This document shows positions 20,489-30,549 of a stretch of 64,000 nucleotides of DNA, piece after piece. The notes under the pieces were generated by a model that saw nothing but the letters and a program-made list of their open reading frames with translations, did no database searches and was not told the DNA's origin. The stretch comes from Anianabacter salinae. GTDB lineage: Bacteria; Pseudomonadota; Alphaproteobacteria; Rhodobacterales; Rhodobacteraceae. Numbering within the stretch: the stretch's first letter is position 1; every line of letters starts with the position of its first letter. The position numbers were made by a program, and so were the translations under genes. The stretch covers positions 806,001-870,000 of the forward strand of contig NZ_JAHQZS010000001.1 of assembly GCF_019061145.1 (NCBI RefSeq), given 5' to 3'.

Positions 20489-22519
20489 GTGCGCGTCCCT
20501 TCCCTGTCTGCCGTCGTCGCGGCACAGCGCGGGCACCTGTTCCCTTGGGTGCCTGTGGCCTTCGGTACGGGCATCGGGCTGTATTTCGCGGTGCCGTGGG
20601 AACCTGCGGTCTGGATGCTGTGGGCCGGGGCGTCCCTTGCTGCGGTGTTGATGCTGATCGCCCGCCGCGTGCCCGAAGGTGTCGGGCCGCTGGTTGTCGC
20701 ACTGGCGGCGCTGGCCTGCGGACACGCGGTCGCGGGCGCGCGGGCGCACCTGGTGGCCGCCCCGGTGCTGGAATTTCGCTACTACGGCCCGGTCGAGGGA
20801 CGCATCGCCGCGATCGACCGCTCGGCATCCGACAAGATGCGCCTGACGCTGACGGATGTGGTCCTGCTGGATGTCGCGCCCGCGCGCACACCGGAAAGGG
20901 TGCGGGTGTCGCTGCACCACGCCGAGGCGCATTTCGATCCTGTGCCGGGCATGCGCGTCGCGACCACCGGGCATCTGTCCGGCCCCGAGGGACCTGTAGA
21001 GCCTGGCGGCTTCGATTTTCAGCGCATGGCCTGGTTCGACCGGATCGGTGCGGTGGGCTATTCCCGGATGCCGCTGGTGATGACCGCCGCCGCGCCGCCG
21101 GGCGGGTCGGTGCAGGGATTGCGGATTGCCATATCGCGGGCGGTTCAGGCGCAGGTGCCGGGGGAGAACGGCGCCTTTGCCGCTGCCATTCTGACCGGCG
21201 ACCGCTCGGGCATCGGCACCGAGACCCTGCAGGCGTTGCGCGATTCCAACCTTGCGCATCTGCTGGCGATCTCGGGCCTGCATATGGGGTTGTTGACCGG
21301 CTTTGTCTTTGCGGCGCTGCGCCTGGCGCTGGCGCTGCATCCGCGCACGGGGCTGACATGGCCGGGCAAGAAGATCGCGGCGGTGGTCGCCATCGTCGCG
21401 GGCGCGGCGTATTACCTGCTGTCGGGCGGCAACGTGGCGACGGAACGCGCGTTCATCATGGTCGCTGTCGCGTTGAGCGCCGTGCTGGTGGACCGCCGGG
21501 CGCTGACGCTGCGCGCCGTGGCCATTGCCGCGCTGATCGTTCTGGTCCTGCGGCCCGAAACCCTGACCGAACCCGGATTCCAGATGTCCTTCGCGGCGAC
21601 CACGGCGCTGGTCGCGGTCTTTGCCGGATTGCGTGACACGGGATCGGGGCTGCCCCGCTGGACGCGGCCGATCCTGGCGGTCGTCGTCTCTTCTGCCGTG
21701 GCGGGCGCGGCGACGGCGCCGGTGGCGGCGGCGCATTTCAACCGCCTGTCGGACTATGGCCTGATCGCCAACCTCGCCAGCGTGCCGCTGATGGGATTGG
21801 TCGTGATGCCTGCCGCGGTGCTGGCGGCCTGTCTCTGGCCGCTTGGGCTGTCCTGGATCGGTCTCTGGCTGATGCGCTGGCCGATCGCCTGGATCCTCGG
21901 GGTGGCGCATGCCGTGGCGGGCTGGGACGGCGCGGTGACGCCGGTGCCCTCGCCGCAGGGGATGGTGTTGCCGCTGTTCGCGGTCGGCGGGCTGATCGCG
22001 GTGCTGTGGCAGGGGCGCGGGCGATGGGCCGGGATGATCCCACTGGCGGCGGCGCTCGCGCTCTGGTCGGCGAGCGTGCGACCGGCGCTGCTGATCTCGC
22101 CCGATGGTGGCCTCATGGGCGTGATGACCGAGGCGGGGCGGGCCTTGTCGAAAGAGCGCGGGCAGGGGTTCGCCGCACAGGTCTGGCTGGAGAATGACGG
22201 CGACGCCGCCGCGCAGCCAGAGGCATCCGGACGGGCGGGGATCGACAGGTCAGAAGACTGGATTGCTGCCGACATCGGGGGCGTCACCGTGCGCCACGTC
22301 TCGGGGCGGGGCGTTGACGAAAAGGCCGTCCGTGCCTGTGCACTTGGCGGCATCGTCGTCTCGGCGGCGGAACTGCCTGGGCCGGCCGGGCCTTGCCACG
22401 TCCACGACGGGCAATCGCTACGCAAGACCGGCGCCGTCGCCCTGGTGGCGGCGACAGAGGGGCCGCGCACGATCACGGCGCGGCAGCTGTCGGGCGACCG
22501 GCTGTGGACGGGTCAGTAG
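20489..22519 (+). CDS. ComEC/Rec2-family DNA-uptake channel protein
   Basis: 676 residues from a GTG start behind a GGAGAG ribosome site. It is a polytopic membrane protein with an N-terminal DUF4131-like part and a Competence domain ([36 protein letters not shown] in outline, near 230-270). The GLHMGL and [13 protein letters not shown] blocks are hallmarks. The C-terminal metallo-beta-lactamase domain of classical ComEC is absent; the last about 130 residues lack HxHxDH, as in other Rhodobacteraceae members. It would pass single-stranded DNA through the inner membrane. In R. capsulatus this protein is needed to take up gene-transfer-agent DNA. It overlaps the convergent lexA gene by 7 bases. 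Confidence 0.88.
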   Translation: MRVPSLSAVVAAQRGHLFPWVPVAFGTGIGLYFAVPWEPAVWMLWAGASLAAVLMLIARRVPEGVGPLVVALAALACGHAVAGARAHLVAAPVLEFRYYGPVEGRIAAIDRSASDKMRLTLTDVVLLDVAPARTPERVRVSLHHAEAHFDPVPGMRVATTGHLSGPEGPVEPGGFDFQRMAWFDRIGAVGYSRMPLVMTAAAPPGGSVQGLRIAISRAVQAQVPGENGAFAAAILTGDRSGIGTETLQALRDSNLAHLLAISGLHMGLLTGFVFAALRLALALHPRTGLTWPGKKIAAVVAIVAGAAYYLLSGGNVATERAFIMVAVALSAVLVDRRALTLRAVAIAALIVLVLRPETLTEPGFQMSFAATTALVAVFAGLRDTGSGLPRWTRPILAVVVSSAVAGAATAPVAAAHFNRLSDYGLIANLASVPLMGLVVMPAAVLAACLWPLGLSWIGLWLMRWPIAWILGVAHAVAGWDGAVTPVPSPQGMVLPLFAVGGLIAVLWQGRGRWAGMIPLAAALALWSASVRPALLISPDGGLMGVMTEAGRALSKERGQGFAAQVWLENDGDAAAQPEASGRAGIDRSEDWIAADIGGVTVRHVSGRGVDEKAVRACALGGIVVSAAELPGPAGPCHVHDGQSLRKTGAVALVAATEGPRTITARQLSGDRLWTGQ

Positions 22520-23229
22520 GTGCGGATCAGCCCAACAAGCTTGCCCTGCACCTCGACCTGGTCATCGGGGTAGATCTGCGCCGGATAGGCGGGATTCGCA
22601 GCCTCGAGCGCGATGCGGCGGCCGCCTTGGCGGCGCAGCGTCTTGAGCGTCGCCTCCTGCCCCTTGACGAGCGCAACGACGATGTCGCCGTCATCGGCTG
22701 TCGAGGTTTCGCGGATCACCACGATGTCGCCGTCGTTGATCCCCGCGTCGATCATCGAGTCGCCCTTCACCTCGAGCGCATAGTGATGGCCCTTGCCGCC
22801 CAGCATCGTGCCCGGAACGGCGACATGGGTTTCGATCTGGCTGATCGCCTCGATCGGGACACCGGCGGCGATCTTGCCCATCAGTGGCACATCGGTCGCG
22901 CCCCATTGCGACACCGGGGCGGCGGCAGAGGGCCGGCTGCTGGGCCGGTCGCCGTCGATCACGCGCGGGGTAAAGCCGCCCGTCTGCGGCGCGGCGCTGT
23001 ATTTCGCGGCGATGCTGTCCGGCAGCTTGACGATTTCGATGGCGCGGGCTCGGTGGGCGAGGCGGCGGATGAAGCCCCGTTCTTCAAGCGCGGTTATCAG
23101 GCGGTGGATGCCGGACTTCGACCGCAGGTCGAGCGCCTCTTTCATCTCGTCGAACGAAGGCGGCACGCCGTCCTTCTGCATCCGCTTGTGGATCAGTTCC
23201 AGAAGGTCGAGCTGTTTCTTGGTCAGCAT
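22513..23229 (-). CDS. lexA: SOS repressor LexA
   Basis: 238 residues. The N-terminal winged helix-turn-helix is at about 1-65 ([17 protein letters not shown], then [17 protein letters not shown]). The S24 self-cleavage domain has the Ala-Gly cleavage bond in [12 protein letters not shown], the catalytic Ser in [14 protein letters not shown] and the Lys in [13 protein letters not shown]. It represses SOS genes and cleaves itself with RecA. A GTTC-N7-GTTC box sits on its own promoter, so it is autoregulated. The N-terminal arm is longer than in E. coli, as usual for the class. Confidence 0.97.
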   Translation of the reverse strand: MLTKKQLDLLELIHKRMQKDGVPPSFDEMKEALDLRSKSGIHRLITALEERGFIRRLAHRARAIEIVKLPDSIAAKYSAAPQTGGFTPRVIDGDRPSSRPSAAAPVSQWGATDVPLMGKIAAGVPIEAISQIETHVAVPGTMLGGKGHHYALEVKGDSMIDAGINDGDIVVIRETSTADDGDIVVALVKGQEATLKTLRRQGGRRIALEAANPAYPAQIYPDDQVEVQGKLVGLIRTY

Positions 23230-23255
23230 GTCGGCACCTGCATCGTCATGGACGT

Positions 23256-23270
23256 GTTCAGGTTATGTTC
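23256..23270 (-). promoter_or_regulatory. SOS box (LexA operator)
   Basis: GTTC AGGTTAT GTTC is an exact match to the alphaproteobacterial LexA consensus GTTC-N7-GTTC. It overlaps the -10 element of the lexA promoter and lies 27 bases before the start codon. Confidence 0.92.
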
Positions 23271-23295
23271 TACACCCGTTCCGGATTCGTGTCAA
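23267..23295 (-). promoter_or_regulatory. lexA promoter
   Basis: On the minus strand TTGACA (23295-23290) and TAGAAC (23272-23267) are 17 bases apart, a near-consensus sigma-70 promoter. The -35 overlaps the last codons of moeA. LexA bound at the SOS box would cover the -10. Confidence 0.8.
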
Positions 23296-24473
23296 CGCTG
23301 CGTCAGCGGGACATACTCCATAATGTCGCCCGCCTTGCGCGCCGGATCGTCCACGGGACGCACGAGCAGGCCATGCGCCTCGGTCAGGACGGTCAAGAGC
23401 GAGGAATCCTGCCGCTCGAACGGGTGGATCGCGCCACCCTCAAGCCGGGCGCGGACATAGTGTTCGCGCGGACCGTTTGCGGCGACATCGACGGCCAGCG
23501 GCGCCCGGATGCGCGGCGCGGCGCCGTCCGGCAGGCCCAGCATCCGGCGCACGAGCGGCAGCAGGAACAGGTGCCCGCAGACGATGGCCGACACCGGATT
23601 GCCCGGCAGGCCGAGCATGGCCGATCCCGACAGGCGCCCGGCCATCAGCGGCTTTCCGGGGCGCATGGCGATCTTGTAGAACGCGCGGTCGAGGCCAAGG
23701 TCGCCCGCGACCTTGCCGACAAGGTCGTGGTCACCGACCGATGCGCCGCCCACGGTGACGATCAGATCCGCGCCTGCCGCCAGCTCAAAGGCCAGCCGAA
23801 GGGAATTGGCGTTGTCGCGGGCGATGGGCAGGATGCGCGCCTCTGCGCCTTCGTCTTCCACCATCGCGGCCAGCGCGAAGATGTTGGAGGCGACGATCTG
23901 GTCGGGGCCGGGGTCTTCTCCGGGCATCACCAGCTCGTCCCCGGTGGCGATGATCGCGATGTCAGGCTTGCGGGTCACGGGGACGATGCCGTGGTTCATC
24001 GCGGCGATCAGCGCGAGGTCGGCAGAGCCGAGGCGGCGCGGGGCGTCCAGCGTGTAGCCGATGGCGAAATCGGCCCCGGCGGGGCGGATGTGATCGGCCG
24101 GTTCCAGGCGGTCGCCGAGGGTGATCGTGTCGACGTCGCGGGCGACATCCTCTTGCAGTATGATGTGGTCTGCGCCCTCTGGCACCGGCGCGCCGGTGAA
24201 GATGCGCACGGTCTGGCCCGGGCCGACGGTGCCTGCAAAGCGGTCCCCTGCGGCGGCCTCGCCGATGACGGTCAGCTTTGCCCCGTTGACGGCGTCCGCG
24301 CGGCGGGCGGCATAGCCGTCCATGGCAGAAGCAGGGAACGGCGGCTGGGCGCGGCGTGCGGTGAGCGGTGCGGCAAGGATGCGGCCATGGGCGGCGCGCA
24401 GCGGCACGTCCTCGGGCGGAAGCGGGGCCCCTAGCGCCAGAACCCGTGCCAGCGCCTCGGCGACGGAAATCAC
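23292..24473 (-). CDS. moeA: Molybdopterin molybdotransferase MoeA
   Basis: 393 residues. It inserts molybdate into adenylylated molybdopterin. Conserved regions: [18 protein letters not shown] near 45-62, [19 protein letters not shown] near 90-108, [21 protein letters not shown] near 175-195, and [17 protein letters not shown] near 238-254. It is coupled to moaC by a 4-base overlap. Its stop codon lies within the lexA promoter region, so the two genes are packed closely. Confidence 0.96.
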   Translation of the reverse strand: MISVAEALARVLALGAPLPPEDVPLRAAHGRILAAPLTARRAQPPFPASAMDGYAARRADAVNGAKLTVIGEAAAGDRFAGTVGPGQTVRIFTGAPVPEGADHIILQEDVARDVDTITLGDRLEPADHIRPAGADFAIGYTLDAPRRLGSADLALIAAMNHGIVPVTRKPDIAIIATGDELVMPGEDPGPDQIVASNIFALAAMVEDEGAEARILPIARDNANSLRLAFELAAGADLIVTVGGASVGDHDLVGKVAGDLGLDRAFYKIAMRPGKPLMAGRLSGSAMLGLPGNPVSAIVCGHLFLLPLVRRMLGLPDGAAPRIRAPLAVDVAANGPREHYVRARLEGGAIHPFERQDSSLLTVLTEAHGLLVRPVDDPARKAGDIMEYVPLTQR

Positions 24474-24961
24474 CGGGGCGCCTCTGGCAAAGCCTCGTAG
24501 CGACCGGACTTGCCGCCATCCTTCAGGACAAGGCGGATGCCGCCGATTTCCATGCCTTTTTCCACCGCCTTGACCATGTCGTAGATGGTCAGCGCGGCGG
24601 TGGACACCGCTGTCAGCGCCTCCATCTCGACGCCGGTCTGGCCGGTGGTCTTGACGGTCGCCTCGATCCGCAGGCCGGGCAGGGTGTCATCGGGCGTGAT
24701 CTCGACCGCGACCGATGTCACGGGCAGGGGGTGGCACAGCGGGATCAGGTCGGCGGTCTTCTTGGCGCCCATGATGCCCGCAAGCCGCGCCACGCCCATG
24801 ACGTCGCCCTTCTTGGCGCGCCCCTCGACGACCAGCGCCAGCGTCTCGGGCGTCATCCGGACATGGCCCGCCGCGACGGCCATTCGCGCGGTCACGTCCT
24901 TGCCCGACACATCGACCATGTGGGCATCGCCCTTGGCGTCGAAATGCGTGAGCCCCGTCAT
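24470..24961 (-). CDS. moaC: Cyclic pyranopterin monophosphate synthase MoaC
   Basis: 163 residues. With MoaA it makes cyclic pyranopterin monophosphate in molybdenum-cofactor synthesis. Motifs: [16 protein letters not shown] (near 15-30), [26 protein letters not shown] in outline (near 63-88) and [23 protein letters not shown] in outline (near 108-130), followed by the active-site [23 protein letters not shown]. It overlaps trpC upstream and moeA downstream by 4 bases each, so tryptophan and molybdenum-cofactor genes form one transcript. Confidence 0.97.
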   Translation of the reverse strand: MTGLTHFDAKGDAHMVDVSGKDVTARMAVAAGHVRMTPETLALVVEGRAKKGDVMGVARLAGIMGAKKTADLIPLCHPLPVTSVAVEITPDDTLPGLRIEATVKTTGQTGVEMEALTAVSTAALTIYDMVKAVEKGMEIGGIRLVLKDGGKSGRYEALPEAPR

Positions 24962-25761
24962 CGCGCAGGCACCGGATCCGCAAGGAGCGCCCGGGTGGCC
25001 GAGGCGACATCGGGCTGGCGCATCAGCGCCTCGCCGATCAGGAAGCAGCGCGCGCCGTGCGCGGCCAGATCGGCCAGATCCGCGGGCGTCGACAGCCCGC
25101 TTTCGGCGACGATGATCCGGTCCTCGGGAATGCGCGCGGCGAGGCGGCGGGTGGTGTCCAGCGACGTCTCGAAGGTGTGCAGGTTGCGGTTGTTCACACC
25201 CATCAGCGGCGATTTCAGCGCCAGCGCGCGGTCGAGTTCCGCCTCGTCATGCACCTCGATCAGCGCGTCCATGCCCCAGTCGGTCGCGGCGGCCTCCAGT
25301 TCGGCGGCCTGCGCGTCGGAGACGCTTGCCATGATGATGAGGATGCAGTCGGCATGGAGCGCGCGGGCCTCGGCGACCTGGTAAGGGTCGTACATGAAAT
25401 CCTTGCGCAGCGCGGGCAGCTGCGTGGCATCGCGGGCCACGGGCAGGAAGGCGTCGGCGCCCTGAAAGGACGGCCCGTCGGTCAGGACCGACAGGCAGGC
25501 CGCGCCGCCGACCTCGTATGCCTCGGCCAGGCGCGGCGGGTCGAAATCGGCGCGGATCAGACCCTTGGAGGGCGACGCCTTCTTGATTTCGGCGATCAGG
25601 GCATAGCCGCTGCGGGACTTGCGCCGGAGCGCGTCGGCAAAGCCGCGCGGGCCGGGGGCCGCATGTGCGGCCTCCTCTACCATGGCGAGGGGACGGGTGC
25701 GCTTGCGCTCGGCGATTTCGCCCAGCTTGTACGCCTTGATGCGGTCGAGAACGGTTGTCAT
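24958..25761 (-). CDS. trpC: Indole-3-glycerol phosphate synthase
   Basis: 267 residues from [20 protein letters not shown]; an upstream extension to 25797 is not conserved-looking. It closes the indole ring of indole-3-glycerol phosphate in tryptophan synthesis. The TIM-barrel residues are seen in [19 protein letters not shown] (near 58-76), [12 protein letters not shown] (near 120), [10 protein letters not shown] (near 170) and [12 protein letters not shown] (near 218). It stands alone, not fused to TrpF. It is preceded by a 196-base gap to trpD filled with repeats. Confidence 0.97.
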   Translation of the reverse strand: MTTVLDRIKAYKLGEIAERKRTRPLAMVEEAAHAAPGPRGFADALRRKSRSGYALIAEIKKASPSKGLIRADFDPPRLAEAYEVGGAACLSVLTDGPSFQGADAFLPVARDATQLPALRKDFMYDPYQVAEARALHADCILIIMASVSDAQAAELEAAATDWGMDALIEVHDEAELDRALALKSPLMGVNNRNLHTFETSLDTTRRLAARIPEDRIIVAESGLSTPADLADLAAHGARCFLIGEALMRQPDVASATRALLADPVPAR

Positions 25762-25823
25762 GACCCCGTCAGTAGCGCGGGCTGCGGCCGTTGCCAAGCG
25801 GAGCGGCTGCGCCGCACGCGAGG

Positions 25824-25900
25824 CTTGCGCGCGCTGCGCGCGGATATGGACTTACGCGCGCTGCGCGCAGATCGGGCTTGCGCGCGCTGTGCGCGCGGGC
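25824..25900. repeat. Three tandem GC palindromes in the trpD-trpC gap
   Basis: Three units of about 26 bases (25824-25850, 25851-25876, 25877-25900) each begin CTT(G/A)CGCGCGCTG(C/T)GCGC and each contains a GCGCGC palindrome. They lie between trpD and trpC in the minus-strand gene run and could form a row of hairpins in the transcript. Confidence 0.8.
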
Positions 25901-25947
25901 GGGGGCTCTGCCCCCGCACCCCCGGAGGTATTTGTGGACCAAAAGAT
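25901..25947 (+). repeat. Dispersed Rhodobacteraceae-type palindromic element, copy 1
   Basis: GGGGGC-TCT-GCCCCC hairpin, then ACCCCCGGAGGTATTTG and GGACCAAAAGATG. The same hairpin plus GGAGGTATTTGGACCAA tail occurs at 47611-47665 between ilvB and ilvN. The shared hairpin and tail in two places mark a REP-like intergenic element. Confidence 0.8.
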
Positions 25948-25956
25948 GCGAAGGGC

Positions 25957-26970
25957 TCAGGCAGAGGTGATCCGCGCCAGCCCCTCGACCTTGGCGCGGG
26001 CGTGTCCGGCGTCGATGCTGTCACGCGCCATCGCGACGCCGTCGGGCAGGTTGGTCGCGCGATCGGCCACCACCAGCGCGGCGGCGGCGTTCAGAAGCAC
26101 CGCGTCGCGGTAGGCGCCGGGCGCGCCGTCCAGAAGTGCGCGGAAGGCGGCGGCGTTGTGTTCGGGCGTGCCGCCGAGGATCGCCTCGAAGGGATGCACG
26201 GGCAAGCCCGCATCCTCGGGGTGAAGCGTGCGCATCGTCACGGCGCCGTTTTCCAGCGCGGCCAGGGCCGTCGTCCCGGCAATGGAGATCTCGTCGGTGC
26301 CGTCCGAGCCGTGCACCAGCCAGGCCTTGTCCGCGCCGAGTTCCTTGAGGGTTTCCGCCATCGGTCGGATCAGCGCCTCGGAGAAGGCGCCGGTCAGTTG
26401 CCGTTTCACTCCGGCGGGGTTGGTCAGGGGGCCGAGGATGTTGAAGATCGTTCGGGTGCCAAGCTCGGCCCGGACCGGGCCGACATGGGCCATTGCGGGG
26501 TGGTGCATCGGCGCCATCATGAAGGCGATGCCGATCTCAGACAGGGCGCGTTCCACCACGTCCGCGCCGACCATGACCTTGATGCCCATCTGCGTGAGCG
26601 CATCCGCCGCGCCGGATTTCGACGACAGGTTGCGGTTGCCGTGTTTGGCCACCGTGACCCCGGCGCCTGCCACCACGAAGGCCGTGGCGGTCGAGATGTT
26701 CAGCGTGCCCTTGCCGTCGCCCCCCGTTCCCACGATGTCCATCGCGCCCTCGGGCGCTGTGACCTTGTGGCACTTGGCGCGCATCACGGCGGCGGCGGCG
26801 GCGTATTCCGCGACCGTCTCGCCGCGTGTGCGCAAGGCCATCAGGAAACCGCCCATCTGGGCAGGCGTCGCCTCGCCCTCGAAGAGGATCGTGAAGGCGG
26901 CCTCGGCCTCGGACCGGGTCAGGGCGCGTTCCGCGGCGGCGGCGATCAGCGGCTTCAGCGCGTCGCTCAT
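25957..26970 (-). CDS. trpD: Anthranilate phosphoribosyltransferase
   Basis: 337 residues. It adds a phosphoribosyl group to anthranilate in tryptophan synthesis. The PRPP/Mg region is [20 protein letters not shown] (near 78-97) and the anthranilate-side region [17 protein letters not shown] (near 108-125). [35 protein letters not shown] in outline (near 152-186) is also conserved. It overlaps trpG by 4 bases. Length and motifs are complete. Confidence 0.97.
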   Translation of the reverse strand: MSDALKPLIAAAAERALTRSEAEAAFTILFEGEATPAQMGGFLMALRTRGETVAEYAAAAAVMRAKCHKVTAPEGAMDIVGTGGDGKGTLNISTATAFVVAGAGVTVAKHGNRNLSSKSGAADALTQMGIKVMVGADVVERALSEIGIAFMMAPMHHPAMAHVGPVRAELGTRTIFNILGPLTNPAGVKRQLTGAFSEALIRPMAETLKELGADKAWLVHGSDGTDEISIAGTTALAALENGAVTMRTLHPEDAGLPVHPFEAILGGTPEHNAAAFRALLDGAPGAYRDAVLLNAAAALVVADRATNLPDGVAMARDSIDAGHARAKVEGLARITSA

Positions 26971-27548
26971 GCCGCGACCTTCACGGAGGCGAGGAAGGTC
27001 TTCAGCAGCGCGTGGCCATGTTCGGAGGCGATGCTCTCGGGGTGGAACTGCACGCCCTCGATGGGGCGCTCGCGGTGTCGAAGGCCCATGATCGTGCCGT
27101 CTTCCAGCTCGGCCGTGACGTCCAGCGCGGCGGGCAGGCTTGCGCGCTCGACGATGAGCGAATGGTAGCGCGTCGCCTTGAGCGGCGAGGGCAGGCCTGC
27201 AAAGACGCCCTTGCCCTCATGCAGCATCGCGCCGGTCTTGCCGTGCACGATCTCGGCGGCCCTGACGACCTTGCCGCCGAAGGCTTGGCCGATGGTCTGA
27301 TGTCCAAGGCACACGCCCAGAAGCGGCGTGCCGGTCTCGGCTGCCGCCAGCGTGAGGGGTAGGCAGATGCCCGCCTGATCGGGATCGCAGGGGCCGGGGG
27401 ACAGCACGATGGCATCGGGGCGCATCGCCATTGCGTCCTGCACGGTCAGCGCGTCGTTGCGGCGCACAGTGACCTTTGCCCCAAGCTCGCCCAGATAGTG
27501 GACGAGGTTGTAGGTAAAGCTGTCGTAGTTGTCGATGAGCAGGATCAC
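26967..27548 (-). CDS. trpG: Anthranilate synthase component II (glutamine amidotransferase)
   Basis: 193 residues. It releases ammonia from glutamine for TrpE. The class I amidotransferase triad is present: Cys in [17 protein letters not shown] (near 80), and the His-x-Glu in [14 protein letters not shown] (near 170). [12 protein letters not shown] (near 50) is the oxyanion loop. It starts the trpGDC-moaC-moeA run. The partner trpE is separate, 1.5 kb away behind a divergent gene. Confidence 0.97.
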   Translation of the reverse strand: MILLIDNYDSFTYNLVHYLGELGAKVTVRRNDALTVQDAMAMRPDAIVLSPGPCDPDQAGICLPLTLAAAETGTPLLGVCLGHQTIGQAFGGKVVRAAEIVHGKTGAMLHEGKGVFAGLPSPLKATRYHSLIVERASLPAALDVTAELEDGTIMGLRHRERPIEGVQFHPESIASEHGHALLKTFLASVKVAA

Positions 27549-27670
27549 GCAGGGCGCCCCTTTGGTCTTGAGGAAATTGGGGGTGCATCCCCGGTTTCGG
27601 TCGCGCTATATGTGGTCCGACGCGGGGGCGGGGGTCAAGAGCGGCCCGTGTCTCCCCCGCACGCAGGAGA

Positions 27671-29011
27671 ATGCGCGACGTGAAAGGCTTTCTGTTCGGT
27701 CTCATTTCCGGCGGCATCGTGGCCGCCTTCGGCCTGATCGGCGCGGTGGCCTATGCGCCGGTCGTGGCGATCGAGGATGTGTCGGGACAGGTTCCGGTTC
27801 GCGCGGACGTGCAGGCACCGGACGAGCCGCCAGTTGCGGAGGTGGCGCCTGAGCCGCCGCAGGCCGATGGAGCGCCCGAGGCCATGGCGGAGACCACCCC
27901 TGAGGCCGCACCCGCGCCCGAACCGGAAGGGACCGTTCGCGCCGCCCCCGAGGCAACGGCGGAGCCTGCCGCCGGCCCTTCGCCCGAACCCTCGGCAGAG
28001 CCTGCCCCCGACCCTGCCACCGAACTTGCCCCCGACCCTGCCGCCGTGACGCCCGACGTGCCGCAGCCCGCGCCGGAACTTGACGTGGAGCTTCCCGCCG
28101 AAGAGGTTTCGCCGCTTGTCGTGACCGAGGTACCGCAGCCCGCCCAGGACGCTGCCCCCGGCGCGGCGCCCACGCCCTCGACCCAGGTGGCACCGCGCGC
28201 CAGCGCACTTGGGCTGGGTGCGGAATCCGTCGCCATGCCCGCGCCGCCCGACTCTGATCCGCCGCCGCTGTTGCGCTCGGTCGATCCGCTGGTGCCGGAC
28301 CGCAGCGCGGGCCCCGCGCGCAGCGATTCAGCGCCCGCGCTGCAGGCCAACGCAATCGCCTTCGAGAATCCCGGTGATGCACCGCTGCTGTCGATCCTGC
28401 TGCACGACGATCCCGGCAGGCGGCCCGACGCGGCAGCGCTCGAGGCGTTGCCGATCCCCGTCACCGTCTCGATCAACCCGATGGCCGAGGATGCCGCAGT
28501 CACGGCGGCGATGTATCGCGGCGCCGGACTGGAGATCGCGGTCAGATCGCCGCTGCCCGACGCGGCCCAGCCATCCGACGTCGAGGTCGCCTTTGGCGTC
28601 TACCTGTCCTCGGTGCCCGAAGCGGTCGCCGTGATCGACATGGACGATGGCCGCCTGCAAGAGAACCGCCCGCGTGCCATTCAGGTCGTCGCCATCCTCA
28701 AGGAGACGGGCCACGGGCTGCTGACCTACGAGAAGGGGCTGAACGCGGGCCTTCAGATCGCCGCGCAGGAAGGTGTCGCCGCCGCAACGGTGTTCCGCGC
28801 CTTTGACGATGGCGAGCGGGACGTGGCCTCGATGAAGCGGTTTCTCGACCAGGGCGCGTTTCAGGCCGGGCTTGGCGGTCCGGTCATCCTGGAAGGCGTG
28901 ATGCGGCCCGAGACGTTGCAGGCGCTGGCGGAATGGTCGCTGGGACAGCGCGCCGGGAACGTGGCGGTAGCGCCGCTGTCGGCCGCGCTGATGGATTCCG
29001 CGCAGCCCTGA
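27671..29011 (+). CDS. Divergent polysaccharide deacetylase family protein
   Basis: 446 residues. An N-terminal membrane anchor (about 7-30) is followed by about 200 residues rich in Pro, Ala and Glu (a low-complexity periplasmic linker). The C-terminal about 200 residues (from LLSILLHDDPG) match the YibQ-type divergent polysaccharide deacetylase fold, with VTVSINPMAEDA and AIQVVAILKETGHGLLTYEKGLNAG. Several residues of true NodB deacetylases are not evident, so catalytic activity is uncertain. It is transcribed divergently from trpG and convergently with trpE, splitting the trp genes. Confidence 0.8.
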   Translation: MRDVKGFLFGLISGGIVAAFGLIGAVAYAPVVAIEDVSGQVPVRADVQAPDEPPVAEVAPEPPQADGAPEAMAETTPEAAPAPEPEGTVRAAPEATAEPAAGPSPEPSAEPAPDPATELAPDPAAVTPDVPQPAPELDVELPAEEVSPLVVTEVPQPAQDAAPGAAPTPSTQVAPRASALGLGAESVAMPAPPDSDPPPLLRSVDPLVPDRSAGPARSDSAPALQANAIAFENPGDAPLLSILLHDDPGRRPDAAALEALPIPVTVSINPMAEDAAVTAAMYRGAGLEIAVRSPLPDAAQPSDVEVAFGVYLSSVPEAVAVIDMDDGRLQENRPRAIQVVAILKETGHGLLTYEKGLNAGLQIAAQEGVAAATVFRAFDDGERDVASMKRFLDQGAFQAGLGGPVILEGVMRPETLQALAEWSLGQRAGNVAVAPLSAALMDSAQP

Positions 29012-29020
29012 CGCGCGACC

Positions 29021-30535
29021 CTAGCTGTTGGATCCGTCGCGCACGAAGCGCCCAGCATCCTCGGCGGCCTTGCGGATCGCCTTGGACTTGTTGACCGTCT
29101 CCAGATACTCGGATTCGGGGTCGCTGTCGTAGACGACACCGCCGCCCGCCTGGATATACAGGGTTTCGTCCTTCAACACGGCGGTGCGCAGCGCGATGCA
29201 CATGTCCATGTCGCCGCCTGCGCTGAAATAGCCGACGCCGCCGCCGTAGACGCCGCGCTTTTCAGGCTCCAGCTCGTCGATGATCTCCATCGCGCGCACT
29301 TTGGGCGCGCCCGAGACGGTGCCTGCGGGCAGGCCAGCCAGCAGCGCCGACAGCGCGTCGTGGTCGTCCGACAATTCGCCGACGACGTTCGACACGATGT
29401 GCATGACGTGGCTGTAGCGTTCCACGATGAACTGTTCGGTCGGGCGTACGGTGCCGATCTTCGCCACCCGGCCAACATCGTTGCGCCCCAGATCGAGCAG
29501 CATCAGGTGTTCGGCCAGTTCCTTTTCATCCGACATCAGGTCGGTCTCGAAGGCGCGGTCCTCTTCGGGGGTGGCGCCGCGCGGGCGGGTGCCCGCGATG
29601 GGGCGGATCGTGACCTCGCCGCCGAAGACCCGCACGAGGATCTCGGGGCTGGCGCCGATCACCTGGAAGCCGCCGAAGTTGAAATAGAACATGAACGGCG
29701 ACGGGTTGGTGCGCCGCAGCGAGCGGTAAAGCGCGAAGGGCGGCAGCGGAAACGGCTGCGACCAGCGCTGCGAGGGCACCACCTGAAAGATGTCGCCCGC
29801 GCGGATGTACTCCTTGGCCTTCTCGACGGCGGCGAGATAGGCGTCATGGCTGAAATTCGACGTCAGCTCGGGCAACTCGGCGATGTCGCCAAGGTCGCGG
29901 TCGCTGGTGCCGGGGGCGCGTTCGAGATCGCGCACCGCGTCCATCACCCGCTCTGCCGCCTGCGCATAGGCCGCGCGCGCCGACAGGCCGGACGACACCC
30001 AGGCGGGCGACACCACCGTCACCTCGCCCTTCACCCCGTCGAGAACCGCGATCACGGACGGGCGCATCATCACCGCGTCAGGCAGGCCGAGCGGGTCGGG
30101 GTTCACGTTCGGCAGATGTTCGACCAGACGGATCATGTCATAGCCGAGATAGCCGAACAGGCCCGCGCTGGCGGCGGGCAGGTCCGCGGGCAAGTCGATC
30201 CGCGACTCGGCAATTAGAGTGCGCAGGGTGTCCAGCGGCGCGCCGTCCAGAACCTTGAAGGCATCGGCATCGAAACGCGCTTCGCGGTTCACCCGGCTTG
30301 TCGTGCCCCGGCAGTCCCACACCAGATCGGGCTTCATCCCGATGATCGAATAGCGTCCCCGCACCTCGCCGCCGGTGACGGATTCGAGCATGAAGCTGTC
30401 CTTGCGCGCCTCGGTCAGCTTGAGCATCAGAGACACCGGCGTGTCGAGATCGGCGGCGAGCCGGGCATAGACCACCTGGTTTGCGCCCGCGTCGTAGCCT
30501 GCCTCAAACTCCGCGAAGGAAGGGGTCAGCGCCAT
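29021..30535 (-). CDS. trpE: Anthranilate synthase component I
   Basis: 504 residues. It converts chorismate and ammonia to anthranilate. Conserved C-terminal catalytic blocks: GDIFQVVPSQRWSQPF (near 244), EILVRVFGGEVTIRPIAGTRPRG in outline (near 295-315), DEKELAEHLMLLDLGRNDVGRV (near 340), and GAPKVRAMEIIDELEPEKRG (near 430). N-terminal feedback residues are likely in LMLKL (near 38). It follows the ppiD-like gene by 14 bases, so no separate trp leader or attenuator can lie directly before it. Confidence 0.97.
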   Translation of the reverse strand: MALTPSFAEFEAGYDAGANQVVYARLAADLDTPVSLMLKLTEARKDSFMLESVTGGEVRGRYSIIGMKPDLVWDCRGTTSRVNREARFDADAFKVLDGAPLDTLRTLIAESRIDLPADLPAASAGLFGYLGYDMIRLVEHLPNVNPDPLGLPDAVMMRPSVIAVLDGVKGEVTVVSPAWVSSGLSARAAYAQAAERVMDAVRDLERAPGTSDRDLGDIAELPELTSNFSHDAYLAAVEKAKEYIRAGDIFQVVPSQRWSQPFPLPPFALYRSLRRTNPSPFMFYFNFGGFQVIGASPEILVRVFGGEVTIRPIAGTRPRGATPEEDRAFETDLMSDEKELAEHLMLLDLGRNDVGRVAKIGTVRPTEQFIVERYSHVMHIVSNVVGELSDDHDALSALLAGLPAGTVSGAPKVRAMEIIDELEPEKRGVYGGGVGYFSAGGDMDMCIALRTAVLKDETLYIQAGGGVVYDSDPESEYLETVNKSKAIRKAAEDAGRFVRDGSNS

Positions 30536-30549
30536 GGTGTTTCCCCGTC

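Noticed and set aside
25824-25900. CRISPR array
   Set aside because: The three units are adjacent palindromes with no unique spacers of regular length, and no cas gene is near.
29000-30549. trp leader-peptide attenuator before trpE
   Set aside because: Only 14 bases lie between the ppiD-like stop and the trpE start, so there is no room for a leader and terminator directly there.
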